Source of the DNA: Deltaproteobacteria bacterium RIFCSPHIGHO2_01_FULL_43_49
GTDB lineage: Bacteria > UBA10199 > SPLOWO2-01-44-7
Assembly: GCA_001798075.1 (NCBI GenBank)
Contig: MGRG01000014.1
Span: forward strand, 186,001 to 250,000
Length of the DNA: 64,000 nt
Reading direction: 5' to 3'
The translations under genes and the position numbers were made by a program. Position 1 is the first letter of the stretch; each line of letters begins with the position of its first letter. This document shows, one piece after another, positions 16,474 through 24,054 of the stretch. The notes under the pieces are model-generated. The model had not been told where the DNA came from. It saw nothing but the letters and a program-made list of their open reading frames with translations, and did not search any database.

Positions 16474-16679
16474 GAGAAAAAGCTTTAGAAATGAGAGATA
16501 ATGCTCTAAATTTAAAAGTGTTCGTTAATAAACAAAACAGGCCCTGTGCGCCGGCGCACAAATTTGTCATTGAAGGCCGGGGCACTGGTTCAAAAACAGC
16601 ACTATCTGATGGCATGAAAAGGTTTTTGGACGCTTTGGTTGAAGACATGGTTAGAAACATGCTAGAAGAACGCAAGTAG
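16470..16679 (+). CDS. Small protein carrying a palindrome in its coding sequence
   Basis: 69 aa starting in an ATGA overlap. KFVIEGRGTGSKTALSDGMK, then RFLDALVEDMVRNMLEERK: the ending is helical. The 16-bp palindrome at 16545-16560 lies inside the gene, and the first copy of a repeat (GAAACATGCT...) overlaps its last codons, so coding and structural roles coincide. It may be a regulator of the recombinase. Not recognised. Confidence 0.45.
   Translation: MREKALEMRDNALNLKVFVNKQNRPCAPAHKFVIEGRGTGSKTALSDGMKRFLDALVEDMVRNMLEERK
16545..16560. repeat. GCCGGC-centred palindrome 1
   Basis: TGTGCGCCGGCGCACA, a perfect 16-bp palindrome, first of three such sites before the large recombinase gene. Confidence 0.7.
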
Positions 16680-16685
16680 ATTTGA

Positions 16686-16707
16686 ATCGTGCCGCCGGCG
16701 GCACGAT
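16686..16707. repeat. GCCGGC-centred palindrome 2 (22 bp, perfect)
   Basis: Half-site ATCGTGCCGCC followed by its exact reverse complement. It is the longest of the three palindromes, between repeat copies 1 and 2. Confidence 0.7.
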
Positions 16708-16768
16708 GTTGAATGGTCTTTTTGAAACATGCTAAAAGAACACAAGGAGACAGATGGTACTTTAGGGC

Positions 16769-16784
16769 TGTTCGCCGGCGAACA
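16769..16784. repeat. GCCGGC-centred palindrome 3
   Basis: TGTTCGCCGGCGAACA, a perfect 16-bp palindrome between repeat copies 2 and 3. Confidence 0.7.
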
Positions 16785-16829
16785 CTCGAAATGCGGCTAG
16801 AAACATGCTGGGAGAACAGGAGGAGGCAG

Positions 16830-18542
16830 ATGGGGCAGGCACAAAATAAGATAAAGGCCTTAAAGCTGGTTGCTAAAGCCGCTGTTTATAGCCGTTATAG
16901 CTCGGAAATGCAGGCCTCTTGCAGTTGCCAGGATCAAATTGACCGAATCGCTGACCTGGCCAAAAATGACCAGGTTGTTTCCAGACAATTTACAAATCAT
17001 AAAATCGCTATTGCCCCCGACTGGATATGTACAGACGAAGCCGTAAGCGGTCGGAAAGCCGGACGCTGGGGATACCAAAAGATTTTGAAGGGCATTCGTG
17101 AAAAGGCTTTTGACCTTCTTTTGGTTGATGATCTAAGCCGCCTCACCAGGGACTTAGGGGGATTGCTGGACCTTTACCAGCTTCTCAAACACCATGATAT
17201 TGAATTGATCTCGGTTTCCGATCGACTCTCCTCTCTTGACCCCAATGCTAAAATTTTTTTCACTGTCCGGGGAATGATTTCAGATTTTGGTAACGACATT
17301 CATGCAGAGCGAACCTTGCGAGGAATGGAGGCCAGAGCTCGCAATTTGTTCAGCACCGGCCAAAAACCGCATGGCTATGGTTCAAGGCCGACAATAACGG
17401 AAAACCGCAAGGGGAAAGAGGTTAAAAGCCATTTTGAGATTTTTATTATTCCCGAGCAAGCCGAAACCGTCCAAAAGATTTTTAAACTCTATTCAGAGGG
17501 GTTTGGGGTTCAATGTATTGCCAAGAAATTGAACGAAGAGAAAATTCCCCCTCCCAGGCCGAATGCCCACGGCTGGCAAACGGGGCCTATTCACCGTTTC
17601 CTCACGAACGAAAAATACATTGGAAAATGGGTGTTTAAGAAGCACACATTTTCAACCGACCCCGATACAGGAAAGAGAGTTAAAAAACCAAGGCCCCGAC
17701 ACGAGTGGATTGAAAAACATTGTGAGGCCTTAAGAATCATCCCTCAAACCATTTGGGATAAAGTGCAATCCATTTTGGCAGAGAACCAGAAGACTGCACA
17801 AAAAAGATTTCCCAAAAATCCTAAAGCAACTTGGGGAAACAAAGGGCGCGTGGATAACCGCTATCTCCTTTCTGGCAGCCTGAAGTGCCATAAATGCAAT
17901 GGAGCCCTTGTGACCGTTTCCGGGCGATCGGGCGGGTATTATGGCTGTGTCAATGCCAACCGCCACGGAACCTGCGACAACCGCTTTTTAACAAGCCGTG
18001 TAAAGCTGGAGAGGGCCTTTATTCAATACCTCTCGGAAAATATCGTCCCCAGCACGGAAGTAATCGAATACGCAACGCAAAAATTTAACGCCCTGGTCAG
18101 GCAATACCTTCAACGTGGCCCTACCAGAAAAAACGAATTGGAAACGGAGCTTAAAAAAATAACGACTGAATTAAATCGCTTGGTCGAGTTTATTGTCCAA
18201 GGAAACGTTTCGGAAGCCGTGGCAGGGGCAATCAAACAAAGAGAGACTAGAAAAACCAGAATATCAGAGGAATTGGCCAGCCTGGCCAGGGCGGATGATA
18301 AGAAATTATTTATTACTCCCCATTATGTTCAAAGTAGGCTTGCGGAGATGGTCAAAAACCTAAGCTCTCATGCAGATAAGTACAACGGCCTAGTGCGGGA
18401 AATCTTGCAGGAGCCGCTCATTATCGAAAAACTGGATAACAAATACCGGCTCAAAGGCATGTTAAATCTGGGCAATATCTTGTGTTCAGACAATGTACTG
18501 CTTGCGTCCCCTACCGGATTCGAACCGGTGCTGCCGCCGTGA
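16830..18542 (+). CDS. Large serine recombinase (element integrase)
   Basis: 570 aa from the ATG at 16830 with AGGAGG upstream; the frame is open further upstream, but through repeats. Resolvase-type catalytic domain (YSRYSSEMQ with the nucleophile Ser, then LLVDDLSRLTRDLGGLLDLY, then FGNDIHAERTLRGMEAR). A recombinase domain follows (FKLYSEGFGVQCIAKKLNEE, then GPIHRFLTNEKYIGKW). The zinc ribbon is CHKCNG...YYGC...GTC, and a coiled coil sits near the C-terminus. The last 14 or so codons (ASPTGFEPVLPP) are antisense to tRNA-Glu, so the reading frame runs out through the attachment site. It should catalyse integration at the tRNA 3' end. Confidence 0.93.
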   Translation: MGQAQNKIKALKLVAKAAVYSRYSSEMQASCSCQDQIDRIADLAKNDQVVSRQFTNHKIAIAPDWICTDEAVSGRKAGRWGYQKILKGIREKAFDLLLVDDLSRLTRDLGGLLDLYQLLKHHDIELISVSDRLSSLDPNAKIFFTVRGMISDFGNDIHAERTLRGMEARARNLFSTGQKPHGYGSRPTITENRKGKEVKSHFEIFIIPEQAETVQKIFKLYSEGFGVQCIAKKLNEEKIPPPRPNAHGWQTGPIHRFLTNEKYIGKWVFKKHTFSTDPDTGKRVKKPRPRHEWIEKHCEALRIIPQTIWDKVQSILAENQKTAQKRFPKNPKATWGNKGRVDNRYLLSGSLKCHKCNGALVTVSGRSGGYYGCVNANRHGTCDNRFLTSRVKLERAFIQYLSENIVPSTEVIEYATQKFNALVRQYLQRGPTRKNELETELKKITTELNRLVEFIVQGNVSEAVAGAIKQRETRKTRISEELASLARADDKKLFITPHYVQSRLAEMVKNLSSHADKYNGLVREILQEPLIIEKLDNKYRLKGMLNLGNILCSDNVLLASPTGFEPVLPP

Positions 18543-18577
18543 AAGGGCGGTGTCCTAGGCCTCTAGACGAAGGGGAC
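18505..18577 (-). tRNA. tRNA-Glu (UUC)
   Basis: The minus strand folds as a cloverleaf: acceptor GTCCCCT/AGGGGAC, discriminator G, anticodon stem CCGCC/GGCGG around the loop CTTTCAC (anticodon TTC), T-arm CCGGTTCGAATCCGG. CCA is not encoded; the bases after the discriminator are CAA. The 3' end doubles as the element's right attachment site. Confidence 0.95.
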
Positions 18578-18600
18578 TCCTTCATATTTTTGTGGTGGGG

Positions 18601-18673
18601 TGAGGCGCCCGGGGCTCGAACCCGGGACCCTTTCCTTAAAAGGGAAATGCTCTACCAGCTGAGCTAGCGCCTC
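18601..18673 (-). tRNA. tRNA-Lys (UUU)
   Basis: Minus strand: acceptor GAGGCGC/GCGCCTC, D-arm TAGCTCAGCTGGTAGAGC, anticodon stem TTTCC/GGAAA with loop CTTTTAA (anticodon TTT), T-arm CCCGGGTTCGAGCCCCGGG. No encoded CCA. Lies 23 bp upstream of tRNA-Glu; both probably come from one transcript. Confidence 0.95.
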
Positions 18674-18725
18674 ACCTCACAAACCACCGTTGATGGTAAA
18701 GAACCGTTTAAAAAAGTGGGCGGAT

Positions 18726-18752
18726 GCTATATAAGGGCCTATAAAGTGTCAA
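18726..18752 (-). promoter_or_regulatory. Promoter of the tRNA-Lys/tRNA-Glu transcript
   Basis: On the minus strand TTGACA (18752-18747), 15-bp spacer, TATAGC (18731-18726), about 50 bp upstream of tRNA-Lys. Confidence 0.6.
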
Positions 18753-18783
18753 CAACTTAAGGGTTAATGCCGTAGTCAATCCT

Positions 18784-19275
18784 ATGGATACCATTACGAA
18801 AATTGTTATTCTTTTTCTCTTTTTTGTTTGTTCCGGCAATCTCTATGCAAACCCGCCAAAGGGACTCGAGCTTTTAAGTACATTTCCTCAAGGATGGATA
18901 GGGGTTGAAAAAATAAAGGGTGAATTTGTGGTTTTCGAGCCGTGCAATCATGATGCCCCCTCAATCAATATTGGAAAAAAGGGAAATCAATATACTTTCG
19001 CAAAGAGCGACGGATGGGGTGTTTTTATCGACCACATTGTATCCATTCATCAAAAAGATGGCAGTAACTTTACCCTCACAATAAAAACAGGAGGATTTGG
19101 CGAGATTGTCAAAGAAGAAGCTTCGTTCCTAGATAAAGATAAAAAAATAGCAAGCTGGCGCCGAGTATATCCGAAGAGTGGAATTACTGAAAAGCTTGAT
19201 TATTTTATCCCCAAACAATACGAAAAAGAGTTAAAACATGTTAAGGAAGACCCAAAAGCTTGCCCGGAATCGTAA
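18784..19275 (+). CDS. Secreted protein, family A copy 1
   Basis: 163 aa with a signal peptide (ITKIVILFLFFVCSGNLYAN). The mature start PPKGLELLSTFPQGWIGVEK is shared with the protein at 27003 (APKGLELLKDFPQKW), and both continue with a Cys-containing strand, charged beta-rich middle and a C-terminal Cys (DPKACPES versus PRKNCFPEG). They are paralogues. Expected to be periplasmic or extracellular, with a possible single disulfide. Function unknown. It starts a rightward group of secreted proteins. Confidence 0.8.
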   Translation: MDTITKIVILFLFFVCSGNLYANPPKGLELLSTFPQGWIGVEKIKGEFVVFEPCNHDAPSINIGKKGNQYTFAKSDGWGVFIDHIVSIHQKDGSNFTLTIKTGGFGEIVKEEASFLDKDKKIASWRRVYPKSGITEKLDYFIPKQYEKELKHVKEDPKACPES

Positions 19276-19333
19276 CTCTAACTTTACACACCCCATTATT
19301 TAATGTTAAGAAAAGGGATCATAAGGAGATATT

Positions 19334-20272
19334 ATGAAAAAACAATTGTTTGTGGTTATGCTGCTTTTGCTTTCAAACGTTGCCCTAGGGCAGTCACAAC
19401 AGAAATGCCCCGTTTCTTTAGCCATTCAAGCTGAAAATAAAACAGGAAGGCCTCTTCCCTTGTTCGACGATGTCATTCAGCAAGAATTTGTAGAGGCTTT
19501 TAAAAAGAAATTTGGGGATAAAATCAATATTGTCGGCGGGGGTGGTGATTTTCTCCTGAAAGCACCTTTAACTAAACTTGGCGCAACAACCCTCTTTGAA
19601 CCGAATCTATTCAACAAAAGCGGAGCCCTGCTTGGAAAAAGCACACACACCTACCCTTCAGATGCAGCGATACAAACGGGTCTCCGACGCGATGCGAAGC
19701 TGGATTTTGAAAAATTTAGCGCCCTATTGACACCACATATAATATGTTCCGCCGATGTTGTTACAACAGGCACTTTATGTCTAAAATTCAGTGGGAAAAG
19801 TTCGACGATCATCAAAGAACCGGAATCAGGAACCAAATTTGATCATAACTATGCTGCTTCCGGAGACATTCCACTCAGGCTGGAACCATCCACCAAAACA
19901 ATCCAAGGCAATGGAAAAATGAAACGGGACACAGCCGTCGGCGCCACCAGCACGGGACTTCCCTTTTCCGGGGCCGGCAGTTCCCCGAAAAAAGAGACGT
20001 CGGCGCAGGTAACCGGAAAGTTGTTGGAAAATAATGTGGCCAGGTTGAAAATTTCAACGACGGCGACCAGAAACTATGATGTTAACTATCAAATAGAGAG
20101 TGTCAACAAAACGATCCCCTATTTTGAGGGAAATTTTGAGATAGATTTGGAAATTCCTTTTCACGCAGGTGCCGAAAAAACAGAATCGAAAATCTGGCAA
20201 CCGGCTCCCGGGTATGATATTACTAGCAGCTACAATTATCACTTTGAACTTAGAAACTGTGGAGGTCAATAA
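19334..20272 (+). CDS. Secreted protein of unknown function
   Basis: 312 aa with a signal peptide ending NVALGQ and an AAGGAG-type ribosome site. The mature part begins SQQKCPVSLAIQAENKTG. A helix-strand region follows (QQEFVEAFKKKFGDKINIVG, then a glycine run) and a long beta-rich C-terminal half ending NYHFELRNCGGQ. Four cysteines. Could be an outer-membrane-associated beta-sandwich protein; I do not recognise it. The L,D-transpeptidase gene follows after 6 bp, so the two are co-transcribed. Confidence 0.75.
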   Translation: MKKQLFVVMLLLLSNVALGQSQQKCPVSLAIQAENKTGRPLPLFDDVIQQEFVEAFKKKFGDKINIVGGGGDFLLKAPLTKLGATTLFEPNLFNKSGALLGKSTHTYPSDAAIQTGLRRDAKLDFEKFSALLTPHIICSADVVTTGTLCLKFSGKSSTIIKEPESGTKFDHNYAASGDIPLRLEPSTKTIQGNGKMKRDTAVGATSTGLPFSGAGSSPKKETSAQVTGKLLENNVARLKISTTATRNYDVNYQIESVNKTIPYFEGNFEIDLEIPFHAGAEKTESKIWQPAPGYDITSSYNYHFELRNCGGQ

Positions 20273-20278
20273 AGCTTA

Positions 20279-21400
20279 ATGCCGTTTTTAATTGTTTTTT
20301 TCATCATTTTTATTTTTTCCCCCTCTCTTTTGGGTCAGGACGCGCCGTTGGAAAAGGCGTTGGCTAACTATGAGAAGATCGCCCAAAAAGGGGGCTGGCC
20401 TGAAATTCCAGCTGGTCCCAAGATTGAGCCAGGGCTTGCGGACGCTCGCGTTGCGGTTTTGCGTGAGCGGCTTCGGATTACCGGTGATTTGAAAAAGAAA
20501 AAAGAGGTCAAAAAGGAACTCGATCTTTTGGATAGAGACCTTGAGGATGCGATAAAAATTTTTCAAAAACGGCACGGTATTGTAGAAGATGGGCTTGTGG
20601 GAGAAGGAACACGCAAAGCTCTGAATGTTTCTGTTGAAGATCGCATCAGCCAAATCAAGGTCAATTTGCAGCGGACCCACAATTTGCCGCCAGAGCTTGG
20701 GCCAAAATATATTATGGTCCATATTCCCAACTATCGCTTGTATGTGGTCGAAAATGGAAAAACGGTTATCGACATGCGTGCCATTGTGGGTCTTCCCAGC
20801 TGGCCGACCCCCCTGCTCAGCACACAGGTTACTTCTCTTGTTTTCAATCCAACTTGGCATATCCCAAAAAACATCATGCAAAAAGAGATTGTGGGAAAAA
20901 TTGAGAAACAAGCAGACTATCTGACTAAAGAAGGAATAAAAGTTTATAAGACAACCGAAACGGGTCGCGAAGAAGTGGACTCATCCACCATTGATTGGAA
21001 CCAACAAGATGTTTTGGCCACACATCATTTTCAACAACCTCCCAGTGCGTATAATCCTTTGGGAAAGGTGAAGTTTATTATGCCCAATAAAGATGATATT
21101 TATTTGCATGACACCTCTTCTAGAAAACTTTTTGGGCGTGATACTCGGAGCTTAAGTCACGGTTGCATTCGCATTGAAAAGCCAATCGATCTGGTAACCT
21201 ATCTTTTACAGCCGGACCCGGAATGGGATGAAGAAAAAATTCAAGCCACCATCAAACGGGGGGTAGAAAAGCATGTTAAAATCCCTGAGGCTGTCCCAAT
21301 CTACATTATTTATCAGACCGCCTGGGTTGACCCAGAGGGTCTGGTTCATTTCAGACCTGATGTTTATCATCTGGACAAAAAACTTTTAAGTGATTTATAG
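20279..21400 (+). CDS. L,D-transpeptidase, YcbB/LdtD-like, with PG-binding domain
   Basis: 373 aa with a short N-terminal signal (FLIVFFIIFIFSPSLLG). A peptidoglycan-binding type 1 domain (AIKIFQKRHGIVEDGLVGEG, then TRKALN) precedes the YkuD catalytic domain. That domain runs from YIMVHIPNYRLYVVENGKTV to the active-site signature HDTSSRKLFGRDTRSLSHGC, then IRIEKP, with catalytic His and Cys. It forms 3-3 cross-links or attaches proteins to murein in the periplasm. The catalytic domain has the insert typical of YcbB-like enzymes. Neighbours are secreted, consistent with an envelope operon. Confidence 0.92.
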   Translation: MPFLIVFFIIFIFSPSLLGQDAPLEKALANYEKIAQKGGWPEIPAGPKIEPGLADARVAVLRERLRITGDLKKKKEVKKELDLLDRDLEDAIKIFQKRHGIVEDGLVGEGTRKALNVSVEDRISQIKVNLQRTHNLPPELGPKYIMVHIPNYRLYVVENGKTVIDMRAIVGLPSWPTPLLSTQVTSLVFNPTWHIPKNIMQKEIVGKIEKQADYLTKEGIKVYKTTETGREEVDSSTIDWNQQDVLATHHFQQPPSAYNPLGKVKFIMPNKDDIYLHDTSSRKLFGRDTRSLSHGCIRIEKPIDLVTYLLQPDPEWDEEKIQATIKRGVEKHVKIPEAVPIYIIYQTAWVDPEGLVHFRPDVYHLDKKLLSDL

Positions 21401-21420
21401 CGTCCAAAAAAGGAGGCTCT

Positions 21421-21804
21421 ATGGTTAAGTTGCTGATTGGTTTTGCGGTTGTCTTGTTCTTAACAAGCTTACAAGCTTGCGGTTCCCTAAACGTAGGAGG
21501 GGGTGGTGGAACCGACGCTTCTTTGAGTGAAGCGGATGACTTCAGCAGCGCTTGCCTGACGGCGAATGATTGTGCCGGTAGTTCCATTTGCGTTTCTGGT
21601 CGTGTTTGCACTGTGAGTGCATTTAGTGGCAATTGCGATTGTTTGGGAGATCCCGATGGTCAGTGCGCCAACTTAGGTTTGAGTACCTGCACACTCTCTG
21701 GTGGTTCTTGTGCTACCATTGCCAGCTGTTGTCAGGGTCTTTCTTGCAACAATGGAACCTGTGAAGGACCCAGTGGGCGCTGTCCGTTCACATTGTTACA
21801 GTAA
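21421..21804 (+). CDS. Cys-rich lipoprotein
   Basis: 127 aa, lipobox LQACG (Cys20). The mature part has a glycine run and then a compact domain with 13 or more cysteines in Dickkopf/EB-like spacing (CLTANDCAGSSICVSGRVC, then CQGLSCNNGTC). Such domains are common on the surface of deltaproteobacteria. It probably follows the transpeptidase in the same operon. It overlaps the convergent maf gene by 9 bp. Role unknown. Confidence 0.8.
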   Translation: MVKLLIGFAVVLFLTSLQACGSLNVGGGGGTDASLSEADDFSSACLTANDCAGSSICVSGRVCTVSAFSGNCDCLGDPDGQCANLGLSTCTLSGGSCATIASCCQGLSCNNGTCEGPSGRCPFTLLQ

Positions 21805-22359
21805 TTTTCCTTGCTCGAGCCATTTGCGAAGAATTTTTAGAGGGAGTCCTACAACAGCCTCTAATTCCCCTTCTACTTTTCTAACAAAAGCCTTCCCCTT
21901 TTCCTGAATCGCATAGGCCCCCGCTTTTCCCATCGCCTCTCCTGAAGCAACATAATCTTGAATCTCTTTTTCTGAAAGCTCTCGAAAAGTGACTAAAACT
22001 TTTTCTACATGTTTTTTGATTTTATCCGTCTTTGTGTTCAACAATACAACCGCGGTGAAAAGATGATGTGTCGTACCGGAAAGTTTTTGAAGCATCTGGA
22101 TGGCTTCCTTTTTACTATTTGGCTTCCCCATTTTAATTCCATTGCATTCGATCAAGGTATCACTCCCAATAATCAAGGCGTTGGGACAAAGTTTTTCAAC
22201 AGAACGGGCTTTTTGTTCAGAAAAATAGAGGGCCTCATCGGCTGTTGACATGGAAGTCAGCCTTTCTTCGAATTGAGGTTCAATCACCTCAAAAGGGATC
22301 CCCAACTGAGTCAATAACTGGCGCCTGCGAGGCGATGTTGATGCCAAGTAAACTTTCAT
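21796..22359 (-). CDS. maf: Maf-family nucleotide pyrophosphatase
   Basis: 187 aa, cytoplasmic. Hydrolyses non-canonical or canonical NTPs to NMPs and pyrophosphate. Signature motifs: LASTSPRRRQLLTQLG at the N-terminus, the EQKARSVE block, IIGSDTLI with the catalytic Asp, KMGKPNSKKEAIQML, and the end GKAGAYAIQEKGKAFVRKVE, then GLPL. Substrate class (dTTP/UTP type versus m7GTP type) cannot be fixed by eye. Divergent from dus with 14 bp between start codons. Confidence 0.93.
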   Translation of the reverse strand: MKVYLASTSPRRRQLLTQLGIPFEVIEPQFEERLTSMSTADEALYFSEQKARSVEKLCPNALIIGSDTLIECNGIKMGKPNSKKEAIQMLQKLSGTTHHLFTAVVLLNTKTDKIKKHVEKVLVTFRELSEKEIQDYVASGEAMGKAGAYAIQEKGKAFVRKVEGELEAVVGLPLKILRKWLEQGKLL

Positions 22360-22373
22360 GTATAGGCCCTGCT

Positions 22374-23345
22374 ATGGAGACCTTTTTAGGGTTTTGGGAG
22401 AATTTGTCAAAGCCAATCATCGGTCTTTCTCCAATGGATGGGGTGACCGATTTTGCTTGTCGCTACATCACGGCGCGCTACGGAAAGCCTCATGTGATGT
22501 TCACCGAATTTGTAACCGTTGAAGGCCTCTTGCACGCGCCGGAAAGAATTTTAAAAGATTTTGAATATAATGAAATCGAGCGTCCGATTGTTGCCCAAAT
22601 TTATGGAAGCAATCCCGATGATTTTTATAAAGCAACGCAGATTGTCTGTGGACTTGGGTTTGACGGGATCGATATCAATATGGGTTGCCCCGCCAAAACG
22701 GTTGTTTCAAGAAATGCCGGCGCCAAACTGATCACAACCCCTGAATTGGCGCTCGAAATTATTCGGGCAACACGCAGTGCCGTTCAAGATTGGACTAGTA
22801 GTCAGGCCTCAAGAAAACCGACCCCCTACTCCGTCAAAACGAGGATTGGCTTTGACTCCGTGGTTATCGAAAAATGGGTGGAAGTCCTGTTGGAAGAAAA
22901 ACCGGCTGCCATTTCCATTCACGGTCGTACTTTAAAACAGATGTATAAGGGGTCGGCCGATTGGGAAGCCATTACGCGGGCGGCCCAAATCATCAAAAAA
23001 ACAAAGACGTTGGTGTTGGGAAATGGAGATGTTGAAAATCTTTCCCAAGCAAAACTCTTAATTGAACAAACTGGTGTCGATGGTGTTTTGATTGGCAGAA
23101 GTGCGATTGGCAATCCTTGGGTTTTTTTGGATTCTTGTCCGGCTCCAAATCGGGACCAAAGGATCCAAATGGCCTTGGAACACGCCAGATACTATACAGA
23201 CAAGCGGGGTGATCGCTTTATTAGAAACTTGGGTAAACATCTGGCTAGCTATTTAAAACATTTTCCGGATGCCGCTTTATTGCGCACCAAAGCCTTGCAG
23301 GCAAAAAACTTTGAAGAATTAAAAAGCACTTTATTGACGATATAA
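22374..23345 (+). CDS. dus: tRNA-dihydrouridine synthase
   Basis: 323 aa from the ATG at 22374; an upstream extension to 22245 overlaps maf and lacks family support. FMN TIM barrel: IGLSPMDGVTDFACR, VAQIYGSNPD, INMGCPAKTVVSRNAGAKL with the catalytic Cys, SIHGRTLKQMYKGSADW, and VLIGRSAIGNPW (phosphate site). Reduces uridines in the tRNA D-loop. It is a NifR3/DusB-like member. Divergent from maf. Confidence 0.92.
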   Translation: METFLGFWENLSKPIIGLSPMDGVTDFACRYITARYGKPHVMFTEFVTVEGLLHAPERILKDFEYNEIERPIVAQIYGSNPDDFYKATQIVCGLGFDGIDINMGCPAKTVVSRNAGAKLITTPELALEIIRATRSAVQDWTSSQASRKPTPYSVKTRIGFDSVVIEKWVEVLLEEKPAAISIHGRTLKQMYKGSADWEAITRAAQIIKKTKTLVLGNGDVENLSQAKLLIEQTGVDGVLIGRSAIGNPWVFLDSCPAPNRDQRIQMALEHARYYTDKRGDRFIRNLGKHLASYLKHFPDAALLRTKALQAKNFEELKSTLLTI

Positions 23346-23400
23346 AGGGCTTGAGCTATGCAATATTTAAGAAGAAACTTATGTTGAAAATATTGGATGT

Positions 23401-24054
23401 ATGAACAAACAGAATATCTATGTTGCTATAGTCAATGCCCTCGTGGGTGTCTGTTTCAGCCTGCTCCTGCAAGGTCACATGCTGATTTATGTGCTGGCCT
23501 GCATTCTTATCCTCACCCTTCTCTTTTTTGAGCGCCAGCGGATTTACGAGCATGTCCTCAGAAAGAAGAAATGGGCGGTTGTTTCGTCTGCTTTTGGTCT
23601 TGTAATCGTCATGACCGGTTTTTCAACCATGTTGACACAACCGGGTCGGGAAACAACCTCGGTAGTGAAAACGGTCCAGGCTTTTTTGAACTTGGTCAAA
23701 AATGCAGAATTTGAAAAAGCCTACGAAGGACTTTCAGAAGTGTCGAAGCAGACCTATACCTTACAAAATTTCGTTCGGGATCAGGAATATTATCGTAACA
23801 AACTGAAAGATTATCGAATCGATGAGGTAACGTTCAATCAATTTGATGAAAGAAAGGCCGTTGTCCAGGTCTCCAGCCCATTTTTAATTTATGGACAAGA
23901 TTCGATTCCCTTTGAGTTAGTGAAAGAAGATGCTGAGTGGAAGTTAGTTTTTAGCCCCAAGATGCTCGAACCAAGAATTGCGAAACCGCAGCCAAATGGC
24001 AAAAAAAAGAAAGAGTCAGGGGTCATCACCGGATTTTTCAAAAAACTTTTCTAA
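23401..24054 (+). CDS. Membrane protein with NTF2-like outside domain
   Basis: 217 aa. Hydrophobic segments lie near residues 5-25 and 30-43, with a third near 60-78 (VSSAFGLVIVMTGFSTML). A soluble domain (TVQAFLNLVKNAEFEKAYEG, then LVKEDAEWKLVF) has the helix-then-strand order of NTF2/DUF4878-like folds. It ends in a Lys-rich tail (PNGKKKKESG). Function unknown. Overlaps the convergent response-regulator gene by 4 bp. Confidence 0.7.
   Translation: MNKQNIYVAIVNALVGVCFSLLLQGHMLIYVLACILILTLLFFERQRIYEHVLRKKKWAVVSSAFGLVIVMTGFSTMLTQPGRETTSVVKTVQAFLNLVKNAEFEKAYEGLSEVSKQTYTLQNFVRDQEYYRNKLKDYRIDEVTFNQFDERKAVVQVSSPFLIYGQDSIPFELVKEDAEWKLVFSPKMLEPRIAKPQPNGKKKKESGVITGFFKKLF

Larger units (their letters stand above)
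16654..16833 (+). repeat. Three-copy repeat array with palindromes upstream of the recombinase
   Basis: GAAACATGCTNNNAGAAC begins at 16654, 16724 and 16800 (intervals 70 and 76 bp). Copies 2 and 3 also share a following AAGGAGACAGATGG-like tail, which in copy 3 supplies the recombinase ribosome site and ATG. A perfect GCCGGC-centred palindrome lies in each interval. Confidence 0.7.
9283..18512. mobile_element. ~9.2-kb integrated element in tRNA-Glu, large serine recombinase type
   Basis: Bounded by an 11-bp direct repeat, TTGCGTCCCCT. The right copy is the 3' end of an intact tRNA-Glu gene, and the large serine recombinase gene lies immediately inside that end. Cargo in order: DUF5681 protein, XRE regulator, lipoprotein, Panacea-domain module, small RHH-like protein with a resolvase, a coiled-coil protein, then a six-gene overlapping series ending in the recombinase (small proteins, P-loop ATPase, small proteins). 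No capsid, tail or conjugation genes are present, so it is a satellite-like or degenerate integrative element. Boundaries rest on the short repeat only. Confidence 0.7.

Noticed and set aside
16713-16829. Upstream extension of the large recombinase
   Set aside because: Reads through the repeat/palindrome array; the AGGAGG-ATG at 16830 and family start fit better.
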